NCBI GenBank assembly: GCA_019358945.1
Contig: JAHHIE010000022.1
Location: 32,838 to 96,837, forward strand
Origin: Stenomitos rutilans HA7619-LM2
GTDB lineage: Bacteria > Cyanobacteriota > Cyanobacteriia > Leptolyngbyales > Leptolyngbyaceae
Direction of reading: 5' to 3'
DNA: 64,000 nt
Positions 47,001-54,291 of the stretch are shown piece by piece (position 1 is the first letter of the stretch; each line of letters begins with the position of its first letter). Both the position numbers and the translations under genes were made by a program. Below the pieces are notes generated by a model. It saw nothing but the letters and a program-made list of their open reading frames with translations. It was not told the DNA's origin and searched no databases.

Positions 47001-47725
47001 GATCCCGTTTCTGCAAGGCTCTGGTAGAGTTGGGCGCGAGCTTCCACATTGACCCAAAGTTTGAGTTCACTGGAGGTCTTGCCAATGACCGCATCGGGGC
47101 TCCAACCCGTAATCTGATAGAAACTTTCGTTTGCTTCCACAAACCGCCCATCGGGGAAAGTGGTAATGGCAATGGGGTCAGGGTTAGCATGAAACACCTT
47201 CGTGAACTTTGCTTCCGATCGTCGTTGAGCGTCTTCAGCAAGCTTGCGTTCGGTGATATCGATCGTCGTTCCTAACGCCTGTATGGGTTTACCATGCTCA
47301 TTTCTGGCAAAGACCACCTGCCATGTCTGCATCCAATGCCATGACCCATTGGCATGTCTAAAGCGAAAGGCATCAAACTCCAACACCTCACTATCAGCGG
47401 TTGTATCCCAACGACTGCCAAAGTCAGCTAGTCGTCTCTGGTCGTCAGGATGCAAAATATCTAGAAAGAACCGCCCTCCTCCCTGCACAATCTCTTCTGG
47501 ACTGTAACCTAACAGGGGACGGTTGGCATATAGCGGTGCTAGAGTTTCGAGGTCATAAATATAGAGATGATGGGGTAGATCATTGGTCACTTTCTCAATC
47601 AATTGCTTACTCTGCCAGAGCGCTGCCTCTCGCCGCTTGTGATCGTCGAGTTCTGCCCGCAGTTGCTCTAATTCTGCAATTAACTGTTCCTTTGTCTTGT
47701 TGCTACTGTCAGATTGATCCGTCAT
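44033..47725 (-). CDS. Multi-PAS sensor histidine kinase
   Basis: A 1230-aa cytoplasmic kinase with no TM segment. Seven PAS/PAC units occur in tandem, each ending in a DITERK/DITELK-like PAC tail: ~45-155, 165-285, 290-415, 425-545, 555-680, 690-810 and, after a coiled coil (~815-865), 870-990. HisKA follows (phospho-His in VSHEFRTPLTA), then HATPase (NLLSNAIKFS, DQGRGIP, GGTGLGLAI). PAS units 3 and 5 are close relatives (both contain NQRFC..W and SS.GE.YGR.WY), so the array grew by internal duplication. Ligands or cofactors cannot be told by eye. Part of an operon with the hybrid regulator upstream (62 bp) and the REC protein downstream. Confidence 0.92.
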   Translation of the reverse strand: MTDQSDSSNKTKEQLIAELEQLRAELDDHKRREAALWQSKQLIEKVTNDLPHHLYIYDLETLAPLYANRPLLGYSPEEIVQGGGRFFLDILHPDDQRRLADFGSRWDTTADSEVLEFDAFRFRHANGSWHWMQTWQVVFARNEHGKPIQALGTTIDITERKLAEDAQRRSEAKFTKVFHANPDPIAITTFPDGRFVEANESFYQITGWSPDAVIGKTSSELKLWVNVEARAQLYQSLAETGSVNNLEFVFRTQAGEVKTGLMSIDVIDLEGQSCALSVIKDITDRKRIEEDLRRSNALLQAQCEASVAGLWVVNERREVLFYNQRFCEIWQIPQSIIDTNDYWKIFKAALSQVKDVDAFLTKVEGLYQNLDAVSHDEVVLHNGRVLDRRSAPMRSSTGEYYGRVWYFQDVTQAKQVEAARYRAQEALRQSQERYVLATRAARVGVWEGNYKTGEFYLDPNFKFLLGYSDVEIPNHFDAWLSVFHSDDKSIVADAARRYLEKQTPEFAVEHRIFHRDGSIRWLMARGQLVQDGQDDSSRMVGTTTDITERKLAEQALQRSNAMLKVQQEAAIDGILITNEYGQIVSYNQRFCLLWHLDEALLLKVEDLCQVREAVLDQLKDPEAFLRQTDYLSENSDATCRKEFLFKDGRVFDAYSAGMKSSSGENYGRIWYYRDITEIKQAEIALRQNEQKFLQLTENIRDAFFIAAPDYSQMFYISPAYETIWGRSCASLYHQPHSWLEAVHPDDRSGLSLTLKSLGNPIEERLEYRIIQPNGDVRWVLTRTFPIFDEAGHVHRVAGIAQDITELKQIEAELKQYQDQLEALVVERTKELNEANQQLQQELRQREQTEATLRESERRWRTLMEDVRLLVVGFDTQLNITYANPFLAEVTGYSQTELVGRNWLDVFDPSSQLPQLLIEPDFFIKAFRVHHQDPLLTKAGEVRQIAWNCTLLHNAQGNPIGFLSIGEDITERSLIERMKDEFISVVSHEFRTPLTAIHGALDLLIDGLVERNSDRAQQLLTIAFEGSDRLVHLVDSILALERLESGDVKLLKQPCQIADLMMKAIDLTQLMAASAGVDLVVAPLTIQLEIDGDRILQVLTNLLSNAIKFSSSGDTVWLSAELQDGDRWVNRNVKDDATASFARVPTPPPFRSCILFSVKDQGRGIPSDKLETIFERFQQVDTSDSRQKGGTGLGLAICRSIVQQHNGRIWAESTLGEGSSFYVMLPVDEQD

Positions 47726-47787
47726 GTCAGAGGAGCTTCAGCCGCATACTTGAGTTCTATTTTAGACATAGACTCAAGAAACCCCAC

Positions 47788-49680
47788 CTACTGAGACTTT
47801 GACTTCATGCGTTTGAGTTGATTTAAAATGCGAGCCAGCAACTCTGGCCCAATGAGAGGCTTGCTTGCATAGTCATCGGCCCCTGCCAAAAACACCTGAT
47901 GAATTAACGCCGCGTCTGTATTCGCTGAAAGGAAGATCACAGGCAGTGCTTCCCACCGAGGATCATTGCGAACGACTTGGCATAAATCCAGGCCACTAAA
48001 CTCTGGCATGACCAGATCTAAAATGAGTAAGTCGGGCTGAGTTTGCTCTAGTGTCTCCCAAAACCGTTGCGGATCGACCAGGAGCGTGACCTGAAACCCC
48101 CAAGGCTCAAGCAGGGTAGAGAGTTGATACAACAACTGTGGATCATCGTCCACAACCAACAATTTACCCTCCGTTGGGCTTGATTGATGCAGAACCTGAA
48201 CGATCGACGTCAGGATTTGTTCCGCTGCTATTGGAATTTGGAGCACCGCACGCCCTCCCAATCGCGCGATTTTGACTCGCTCAGCAAAACTACTTTGATT
48301 GATTAGCACCACCACTGGCACAGGTGGTTGCACAGTTGCTAAGGCTTCTAAATAAGCAAAGCCTTGCTCAGCTGTCGCTGGCACACTCAAGTCAAGAAGC
48401 ACAACATCTGGATGCGGCTGAGAAAGCGTGGTGGGCACGATCGCTGGGCTGGCAGTTGCCACATGAAACCGATGACCGATCGCCCCAACCGTGAGCTGTT
48501 GGATCAAGCGTGCTTCATCTGAAACAATGAGCAGGTGAGGTTGATGAGCGAGTGGTGGAAACGATGGAAGTGTGGCTGCGGTAGAAGCCACTGGGGGGGA
48601 TTCCAGTGTTTGCTCAACCACCGCTATCAGATTAGACAAAACCGCTAAAGCCGCTGGAGCGATCGCCTCTAAATCTCTCATCTCTGTGAACCGAGCTTCA
48701 AGTTGTTTGCAACAGTGAGTGGCCTGATCCAACCCAAAACTGCCCAACGAGCCAGCTAACGTGTGCGCTTCTCGAACAGCCTGTTGTCGCAGAGCGTCAC
48801 TCAAAGCCTCATTGCTCAGTGCAGCAACCGCTTGCTTAACGATACTGAGGCGATCGTAATAGTGCTCCCGATAACGCTTCCATGCTTCAGCAAACTCCTC
48901 CGGTATGGTAACGGCTGCTTGCGTGCCTTCAGGTTCACATTGATCCGATTCAGGCTGGGTCGGCTCAAGTAAGTCAGAAGGGGATGTTTTCTTGGCTTCA
49001 ACGTCTTCCTCTCTGCTTCGTAAACGGTATCCCAATCCATAAATGGTTTCAATCAAATCCTCACAACCAGCCTGTTTCAGCTTGCGGCGTAACCCTTTAA
49101 TGTGTGCACGCACCCCATTTTCACTGGGTGCCTCTTCAAACGACCAGAGGTGATTAATCAACGCACTTTGACTAAAAATACGTTGCTGATTGCGCAAAAA
49201 CAATTCTAAAAGCTTGTATTCCTTGCTGGTGAGACTCAATTGCTTGCTGCCATAGCTCACAGCACAGCTACTCGTGTTGAGTTGTAAACCTCGCCATATG
49301 AGTGTAGACGATCGATCTAAACTCTCCCTCCGGAGCAACGCTCGAATGCGCGCCAGCAACTCGTGCAAATGAAACGGCTTAACCACATAATCGTCTGCGC
49401 CAGCATCTAGCCCAGAAACTTTATGGGTAGAACTATCCTGTGCCGTCAACAAAATCACAGGTGTAAAGTCTTTGCGGGCGCGTAACTGCTGACAAAAGTG
49501 AATCCCGCTCAGCGTTGGCAAGACAACATCGAGCAGGATCAAATCATACCGAAAGGCTTCTGCTAGATCCCAACCGATCTGCCCATCGGCAGCCGTTTCA
49601 ACCAGATAGTCTTGCTCTGTGAGCGCTTCTGTCAACAGCGGCGCGAGAAACGGGTCATCTTCTACCAGCAGGATCTTCAC
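47788..49680 (-). CDS. Hybrid OmpR-family regulator: REC-wHTH-Hpt-REC-REC
   Basis: A 630-aa DNA-binding response regulator. N-terminal REC (~1-118, VEDDPFLAPLL, LLDVVLP, VKPF), OmpR/PhoB winged helix (~128-222, SLTSKEYKLLELF, NGVRAHIKGLRRKL, IETIYGLGYRL), Hpt (~262-360, phospho-His in EAHTLAGSLGSFG), a second REC (~383-497, LLDLSVP but the acidic pair and Lys are poor), and a full third REC (~505-625, VVDDD, ILDLVMPEFSG, SKPL). It can act as a phosphorelay hub and transcription factor. Start is GTG at 49680 with AGAGG 5 nt upstream, overlapping the stop codon of the monooxygenase-like gene, so translation is coupled. A candidate for binding the TTCACA direct repeats seen elsewhere in the window (inference only). 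Confidence 0.9.
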   Translation of the reverse strand: MKILLVEDDPFLAPLLTEALTEQDYLVETAADGQIGWDLAEAFRYDLILLDVVLPTLSGIHFCQQLRARKDFTPVILLTAQDSSTHKVSGLDAGADDYVVKPFHLHELLARIRALLRRESLDRSSTLIWRGLQLNTSSCAVSYGSKQLSLTSKEYKLLELFLRNQQRIFSQSALINHLWSFEEAPSENGVRAHIKGLRRKLKQAGCEDLIETIYGLGYRLRSREEDVEAKKTSPSDLLEPTQPESDQCEPEGTQAAVTIPEEFAEAWKRYREHYYDRLSIVKQAVAALSNEALSDALRQQAVREAHTLAGSLGSFGLDQATHCCKQLEARFTEMRDLEAIAPAALAVLSNLIAVVEQTLESPPVASTAATLPSFPPLAHQPHLLIVSDEARLIQQLTVGAIGHRFHVATASPAIVPTTLSQPHPDVVLLDLSVPATAEQGFAYLEALATVQPPVPVVVLINQSSFAERVKIARLGGRAVLQIPIAAEQILTSIVQVLHQSSPTEGKLLVVDDDPQLLYQLSTLLEPWGFQVTLLVDPQRFWETLEQTQPDLLILDLVMPEFSGLDLCQVVRNDPRWEALPVIFLSANTDAALIHQVFLAGADDYASKPLIGPELLARILNQLKRMKSKSQ

Positions 49681-49688
49681 ATGAACCT

Positions 49689-49994
49689 CTACAAGCCTTT
49701 ACCACCCACCGGAATTAAAGGGAAAGCTTGAGGTGGATGTGCTAGAAGCCTACCTGTATCTTCCCTTGCTGATGCGTATTCTGGCGTTGATTCATGTCTT
49801 TTCTTTGATTGTTCATCAGCATACGCTTCGTACACCCAAACCGTGTTGGGTTCGATCGGTGAGCTATGGACAGTCCAAAGTTTGGTTCCTGGTTCTTTAC
49901 CCGCAATTTCTGCGGTTTCAAGCAGATGCTTGAGCAAAGCCTCTTTCTTCCCATCCCGCGCCACAAAGCGAAGAAATACACCTATTTTTGTCAT
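49689..49994 (-). CDS. Antibiotic-biosynthesis-monooxygenase (ABM) domain protein
   Basis: A 101-aa single-domain protein of the dimeric alpha-beta barrel (YgiN-like quinol monooxygenase) family. Recognisable: GVFLRFVARDGKKEALLKHLL, then KLWTVHSSPIEPNTVWVYEAYADEQSKKRHESTPEY, where the VWVYEAY...H arrangement is the family core. Members oxidise quinols or act as small ligand-handling proteins; many have no known reaction. Unusual placement: first gene of a signalling operon, its TAG overlapping the ribosome-binding site of the hybrid OmpR regulator. It could supply or sense a redox/quinone signal (inference). Confidence 0.8.
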   Translation of the reverse strand: MTKIGVFLRFVARDGKKEALLKHLLETAEIAGKEPGTKLWTVHSSPIEPNTVWVYEAYADEQSKKRHESTPEYASAREDTGRLLAHPPQAFPLIPVGGKGL

Positions 49995-50040
49995 TTGGAT
50001 TGCTTAAACGACAGGGTATTGAGTTAGCAGCAAATACAGC

Positions 50041-50076
50041 AGAAGCCAGAAATCAGAAGCCAGAAATCAGAAGCCA
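50041..50076. repeat. 14-bp tandem repeat AGAAGCCAGAAATC x2.6
   Basis: Two full perfect copies and an 8-base partial copy in direct tandem. Non-coding. Confidence 0.85.
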
Positions 50077-50088
50077 TACTAATTTAAA
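50075..50088. repeat. Solitary end of the palindromic mini-element
   Basis: CATACTAATTTAAA equals the terminal sequence of the element copy at 12534-12637 (right end, reverse complement). No partner end or central palindrome is seen nearby, so it is a remnant or a chance match. Confidence 0.35.
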
Positions 50089-50325
50089 CAGTGATGTAGC
50101 GATCCCATTGCATTTGTGAAAATGATCCTCCTACGCCCTTGGCGAAGCAAACTACAGCTTTCAGCTTTCAGCTTTAAATTCCAGGCTGACCGCTGATTAA
50201 GTCAAACACATCATGCTTCTCAAAGTAGATACACCCCATCGATTCTTTTACGGCGGTTTTCAATCGACTGCCGACTCCTTTGAAAGCACACCCGCTTAAT
50301 TGAAAGCTGCTGCTTAGTCTACTGG

Positions 50326-50691
50326 TCACGCTTTTTTAGCTTGTTTGGCTTCATCGTTGCTGACATACTTTTGCCACAGTGCAGCGAGGTCTTTCGCCCG
50401 GCTGTAAGCAGAAGGTGTAATCTGAAACATTCGCCGGGGCCGTCCACGTCCAGCAACGTTTTCTCGATAGCCTTCAATCAATGTCTCAGCTTCTAAAAAC
50501 TTTAGCGCACCATAGAGGACGGTGTCTGATAGACGATAGGCTGGGTAATTTCTTTCTAGCAATTGAATCATCTCAGAAGCAAAAGAGTCTCTTTGCAACA
50601 AGGTCGATAATACATAGCATACTGCTAGTTCCTGGTTAAGCTGACGAGGCGGCGGCGCTTGAAAAAACTGGTAAACGGTCTCTAATGACAT
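50326..50691 (-). CDS. PadR-family transcriptional regulator
   Basis: A 121-aa winged-helix regulator. LAVCYVLSTLLQRDSFASEMIQLLE forms the first helices, YRLSDTVLYGALKFLEAETLIEGY the recognition helix region, and GRGRPRRMFQITPSAYSRAKDL the wing and start of the dimerisation helix. GRPRRxFxIT is the PadR signature. The C-terminal helix is short (family s1 subgroup). PadR proteins repress nearby genes and often themselves. An imperfect palindrome TACAA-N7-TTGTA lies 15-31 bp upstream of the ATG and a direct-repeat promoter motif 90-125 bp upstream. Effector unknown. The cyanobacterial clock protein Pex has the same fold, but nothing specific links this protein to it. Confidence 0.85.
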   Translation of the reverse strand: MSLETVYQFFQAPPPRQLNQELAVCYVLSTLLQRDSFASEMIQLLERNYPAYRLSDTVLYGALKFLEAETLIEGYRENVAGRGRPRRMFQITPSAYSRAKDLAALWQKYVSNDEAKQAKKA

Positions 50692-50705
50692 AGTAAATAC
50701 GTCCT

Positions 50706-50722
50706 TACAAGGTGCAATTGTA
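50706..50722. promoter_or_regulatory. Candidate PadR operator
   Basis: TACAA-N7-TTGTA, an inverted repeat of 5-bp arms, stands 15-31 bp upstream of the PadR start codon, inside the predicted leader. Dyads of this size are typical PadR autoregulatory sites. Evidence is positional only. Confidence 0.3.
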
Positions 50723-50780
50723 TGTGACGAGGTGGCACAAGAAGCTTGATCAACGTAGCCGTTACTTGAAAAACTCTGTC

Positions 50781-50815
50781 AATATCGTCTCGTAGATGTG
50801 TGAATAATGTGTGAA
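50781..50815 (-). promoter_or_regulatory. Direct-repeat promoter motif, copy 3 (PadR gene)
   Basis: Minus strand TTCACA-N5-TTCACA. Here the flanking bases extend it to two perfect 11-mers (50797-50807 and 50808-50818). Twelve bases follow, then GATATT as a -10. Expected leader to the PadR ATG is about 80 nt. Confidence 0.55.
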
Positions 50816-50844
50816 TAAAGCCAGTGCTCTTCACCAGCATTGTT

Positions 50845-51309
50845 TTATCGATATTGCTTCCTTGCCGCTGGCTGACCTGTTAACCAATAACCCGCGATCG
50901 CGATGGCAATGGCAAGGGCACCGATCGCCACATTTGGGTAAATTGTGATGCCAATAACCTGTGGCTCAGGGGTATTGCCCAGCACTGGATCATTGAGAAA
51001 CCCGTAGGAGGTTCCAGGCCAGAAGCCTGCGGCAATCAGCCCGACCCAAAAGGCGGAGCCAAGAAAGGCAGATAGACCCATTGAAAAACGATCGGTCACA
51101 GGACGAACCTTCAAAATGGCTAAGGCCGCACTGCCCAACGAGACAGCCGCAAAAAAAGACATCGCGCAATGAAGCTTGGCATGAGGCAACCATGCCGGAT
51201 TACTCATATGTCCTTTTGCTAATAAGATGGCATCAACTCCGATCGGAATCACAATGGTTGAAATTGCAGCCGTGACAAGCAGTCCTTTAGCAAGCGAGTC
51301 TCGATGCAT
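50845..51309 (-). CDS. Small four-helix membrane protein of unknown function
   Basis: A 154-aa protein with four hydrophobic segments: LLVTAAISTIVIPIGVDAILL, AMSFFAAVSLGSAALAIL, LGSAFWVGLIAAGFWPG and a C-terminal AIGALAIAIAIAGYWL. HMSNPAWLPHAKLH between helices 1 and 2 is a conspicuous His-rich loop that could bind metal or haem; I do not recognise the family with certainty. Of three closely spaced in-frame ATGs (51333, 51315, 51309), the one at 51309 is chosen because GAGGA stands 6 nt before it. It follows the oxidoreductase gene by about 40 bp on the same strand and is probably in one transcript with it. Confidence 0.65.
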   Translation of the reverse strand: MHRDSLAKGLLVTAAISTIVIPIGVDAILLAKGHMSNPAWLPHAKLHCAMSFFAAVSLGSAALAILKVRPVTDRFSMGLSAFLGSAFWVGLIAAGFWPGTSYGFLNDPVLGNTPEPQVIGITIYPNVAIGALAIAIAIAGYWLTGQPAARKQYR

Positions 51310-51348
51310 ATACATTCCTCTATAACTCTGCATGAATGAAATCGTGAT

Positions 51349-52296
51349 TTAATCAATCTGTAAGACAAACTTTCCACGGCGATGACCATTCTGAATCGCA
51401 TCATGCACCGTTGCCGCCTCTTGAAGTGGAAACACCTCTACCGTTGATGGGTTTAAGTGTCCGCTATCAATCAATTGTCCAATTTGTTGAAGCTGGTTGC
51501 TGCCAGTTGGTTCAACAAAAATGGGAGCGCCTCGAAGCGCTGATGATGGCGAGACGACTGGCTCTGCTGCGCCTTCAGTAGAAATTAAAATGCCACCTGA
51601 TTTTAAGGTTTGCCAGGAGCGTTGGCGCGTTCCACCGCCGATCGTATCAAGCACCACATCCACATCAGCAGCAATCTCTTCAAAGCGTTCGGTTTGATAA
51701 TCGATCGCCTGGTCTACACCTAACTGCTGAATAAACTCCAACTTGGCGGTTGAGGCTGTACCAATCGCGATCGCGCCTTTCCATTTGGCATATTGCACAG
51801 CAAAGCTACCCACCCCTCCCGATGCCCCATGAATCAAAATCGTCTGCCCAGGCTGCAAGTCTGCCAGATTAAATAGCGCCTGCCAGGCTGTGAGAGCGAT
51901 GCTGGGTACACCAGCCGCCGTTGCAAAGTCTACAGACATTGGTTTTGGGGCAATTAATGCGGCGTTCGCAACGACGTATTCTGCATAAGCACCTAATTGA
52001 TTCAGTGGGAGCATGGCAAAGATGGTCTCTCCTGGAGAAACGGTGGTAACGGCAGCACCGATCGTTTCAACAACACCAGCAACGTCATAACCTAAAATCA
52101 GCGGCAGTGGAAAGGGAAATTTAGCCTGCAAGTAACCCTGACGTATTTTCCAATCGGCTGGGTTAACGCCAACCGCATGCACCCGGATGAGGACTTCATC
52201 TGCTTGCGGCTCTGGCCGAGATGCTTTTTCGTAGACTAAGACCGCTGGCGCTCCATAGTTATGGAGTCGAATTGCATCCATCATGTTTGTTGCCAT
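51349..52296 (-). CDS. NADP-dependent MDR oxidoreductase (quinone-oxidoreductase type)
   Basis: A 315-aa medium-chain dehydrogenase/reductase without zinc-binding cysteines, hence of the quinone oxidoreductase/zeta-crystallin branch. Features: N-terminal GroES-like fold (VHAVGVNPADWKIRQG, LGYDVAGVVETIG), the nucleotide-binding GASGGVGSFAVQYAKWKGA, and the C-terminal VFPLQEAATVHDAIQNGHRRGKFVL. It would reduce quinones or activated alkenals with NADPH. The ATG at 52296 is chosen because the predicted transcription start from the upstream motif falls near 52328, giving a ~30-nt leader; a TTG at 52323 would be almost leaderless. Likely co-transcribed with the small membrane protein; regulated by the direct-repeat promoter at 52335-52369. 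Confidence 0.85.
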   Translation of the reverse strand: MATNMMDAIRLHNYGAPAVLVYEKASRPEPQADEVLIRVHAVGVNPADWKIRQGYLQAKFPFPLPLILGYDVAGVVETIGAAVTTVSPGETIFAMLPLNQLGAYAEYVVANAALIAPKPMSVDFATAAGVPSIALTAWQALFNLADLQPGQTILIHGASGGVGSFAVQYAKWKGAIAIGTASTAKLEFIQQLGVDQAIDYQTERFEEIAADVDVVLDTIGGGTRQRSWQTLKSGGILISTEGAAEPVVSPSSALRGAPIFVEPTGSNQLQQIGQLIDSGHLNPSTVEVFPLQEAATVHDAIQNGHRRGKFVLQID

Positions 52297-52334
52297 GCGT
52301 CTGGTTGCGTTGCCCTGGTGCAAAAGACAGTGAA

Positions 52335-52369
52335 AGTATCATCCCGCAGCTTTGTGAATATTTTGTGAA
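52335..52369 (-). promoter_or_regulatory. Direct-repeat promoter motif, copy 4 (oxidoreductase gene)
   Basis: Minus strand TTCACA-N5-TTCACA, 12 bases, then GATACT at the -10. It is only 39 bp from the ATG, the best-placed of the four copies. There is no TTGACA-like -35, and the second repeat overlaps where one would lie, as at PhoB-type activated promoters. Confidence 0.6.
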
Positions 52370-52759
52370 CGTGCCAGAAACAAATGGGATGGCGATCGCT
52401 GAACAAGCTTGAACTTCTCGCCGATGTTGAGCATAAAAGCAAGCCTGGAGAACTGCGTTGATGTAAACTTCACAACGCCTTAAAGTTGTCGCGATTTGGT
52501 ATCCGTTTTCCGAAATGGTTGATAACGCACGTGAAGTCAGCCAGACTCATTTTTTTCAGGAATCTACCCATCGCTTTTGTTCTTTCTGCCTGCTAGGGCG
52601 CGTCATCAATTAAGCTCAGAAACCTTGAAGCATCAGCCTTACCACGCCCGTCCTAACAAACGAGCTAGGGGCTGGAACCCCTGCTGCAATTAATTTGTAT
52701 GAGTAATTGATGACAGCCCCTAGCACTGGGTCACACATCAAATCGGGAGGATACCCTGC
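52370..52759. other. Divergent region between the oxidoreductase and exosortase genes
   Basis: No gene is seen. The 3-prime part contains a large hairpin (52664-52724) just before the exosortase gene. Confidence 0.6.
52664..52724 (+). promoter_or_regulatory. Long hairpin in the leader of the exosortase gene
   Basis: Outer arms GCTAGGGGCTG / CAGCCCCTAGC pair perfectly (11 bp), and inner CAATTA / TAATTG pair again. The hairpin ends 35 bp before the ATG at 52760. It may be an attenuator-like or stability structure, or a small palindromic repeat; no U-tract follows. Confidence 0.4.
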
Positions 52760-54253
52760 ATGACCAGTGATCATTTGGTGCGTTTGGATCGATCGCAGCC
52801 CCCTGGCAATTTGGAACGATTAGGCACGCTTGCTCTGCTGTTGAGTTGGCTATTGCTCAATGGGTCAACGCTGGGTTGGCTTATCCGAACGGTTCAAGAC
52901 ATTTCACGGTTTAATCAGGTCATACTGCTGGCTGGTGTGGCGCTCCTGCTGGTTCAGGGAGTCCGTCATCGGCAGCAGTTTCGCTTTTCAGAGGTACCAA
53001 ATCTTCGCTGGAGTCCACTGCTTCTACTGCTAGGCAGCACGATCGGCACGATCGCGGCCCAATGGCTACTCATGCTCGATCAGATACCTGTTGTCTTTGC
53101 ACTCCTGGGTACCTATGGCTTACTGGGGCTATTTCTGGAGTCATCTGTTTGGCGGAAGGGATTACCGATTGGAGCGGCGATCGCGCTGATTTTGCCGTTT
53201 GGGGTGCAATACAGCACTGGCCTGGGATTTCCCGCTCGCATTCTGACAGCCCACCTCGTTGAGTTTCTCCTCAAAAGCTGGCACGTTGCCGCCCTGTCGT
53301 CAGAGGACATTATTGTGCTTGATACAGGGATTGCTCAGGTCGATTTACCCTGTAGCGGGTTGAAAAGTTTGTGGGCAGGCACAGTGTTTTTGTTGGTAGC
53401 AACCTGGCTAGAGCGGCGGCAGTTTGGACTGCGCTGGTTGGGTTTATTTGTGATCAACCTGGCGATGCTGATCATTGCTAACGTTGCTCGTGTACTGACG
53501 CTGGTACTGGTGGCGCACGTTTGGCACCAGTCTGCCATTGCCGAAGTACTGCATGTGCCGTTGGGCGTCATTACATTTGTTGCCGCCTGCGGGGTGAGTT
53601 TGTTTCTGTTGCGCTGGGTGCCACGATCAATCGCTGCTAGCCTTAGCGATCGCGAACAGACGAACACGGTTGAAAACGCAAAACGCTCCATGATCCTCGC
53701 CGCCTGCTTGTTAGCATTCACCGTCGTACCGCATCCTCCCGCGCCTGCGGTTCCGCCCGATGTCACAACATTGAACTGGTCGATCGCAGCCCAGCCACAA
53801 ACAATTCCACTCACGTCTACAGAGCAAACCTTTTTTGCCAGCTACCCTGGTGTGGTCGCCCACAAACAGCGCTTTGCTTATCAGGGTCTCACTGGCTCGG
53901 TGCTGCTGGTTTCTAGCCCCAGTTTGCAGGTGCACCATGCTCCCGAACTTTGTTTAATTGGTAGCGGCTTTTCCCTGGATCGAATCACGCCACAGCCGTT
54001 TGTAGCAGGCCCATTAACCCGGTGGCTGTCATTAAATGATGGCAAGCAGACAGCGCTCTACTGGTTTCAGGCACCACACCAGACTACGGGAGATTTTCTG
54101 ACTCGGTTTTGGCAAGAGGCCTCACGACACGAATCGTCCTGGACGTTGGTATCCATCTTGTTGGATGAATTCCATCAGCCGGACGATCCAACGCTGCAAG
54201 TGCTGGTAACAGACATTTATCGATCGCTCAATCAGCTTTTGCAAAAAGCCTGA
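52760..54253 (+). CDS. xrtO: Exosortase (XrtO type) with EpsI-like C-terminal domain
   Basis: A 497-aa polytopic membrane protease/transpeptidase. About eight TM helices span ~20-300. The exosortase catalytic set is present: Cys198 in DLPCSGLKSLW, Arg244 in NVARVLTLV and His265 in VLHVPLGV. A periplasmic EpsI-like domain follows (~330-495), with HHAPELCLIGSGF matching the H-x-PE-x-C motif of EpsI. The enzyme is expected to cut PEP-CTERM signals and pass the substrate on. GGGAGG stands ~9 nt before the ATG. The neighbour 38 bp downstream is an integral-membrane PEP-CTERM protein, the pairing by which exosortase O is defined, so that subtype is likely; assignment among exosortase subtypes is by context rather than alignment. 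Confidence 0.85.
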   Translation: MTSDHLVRLDRSQPPGNLERLGTLALLLSWLLLNGSTLGWLIRTVQDISRFNQVILLAGVALLLVQGVRHRQQFRFSEVPNLRWSPLLLLLGSTIGTIAAQWLLMLDQIPVVFALLGTYGLLGLFLESSVWRKGLPIGAAIALILPFGVQYSTGLGFPARILTAHLVEFLLKSWHVAALSSEDIIVLDTGIAQVDLPCSGLKSLWAGTVFLLVATWLERRQFGLRWLGLFVINLAMLIIANVARVLTLVLVAHVWHQSAIAEVLHVPLGVITFVAACGVSLFLLRWVPRSIAASLSDREQTNTVENAKRSMILAACLLAFTVVPHPPAPAVPPDVTTLNWSIAAQPQTIPLTSTEQTFFASYPGVVAHKQRFAYQGLTGSVLLVSSPSLQVHHAPELCLIGSGFSLDRITPQPFVAGPLTRWLSLNDGKQTALYWFQAPHQTTGDFLTRFWQEASRHESSWTLVSILLDEFHQPDDPTLQVLVTDIYRSLNQLLQKA

Positions 54254-54291
54254 GTTCCTAGTTCACTGCTTTTCCTCGCTACCGATCTGTC

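Larger units (their letters stand above)
49995..50325. other. 331-bp gap with short repeats
   Basis: Contains 14-bp tandem repeats (50041-50076), a solitary ATACTAATTTAAA end matching the palindromic mini-element (50075-50088), and an AGCTTTCAGCTTTC/GCTGACCGCTGATT patch (50153-50200). No gene is seen. Confidence 0.7.
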
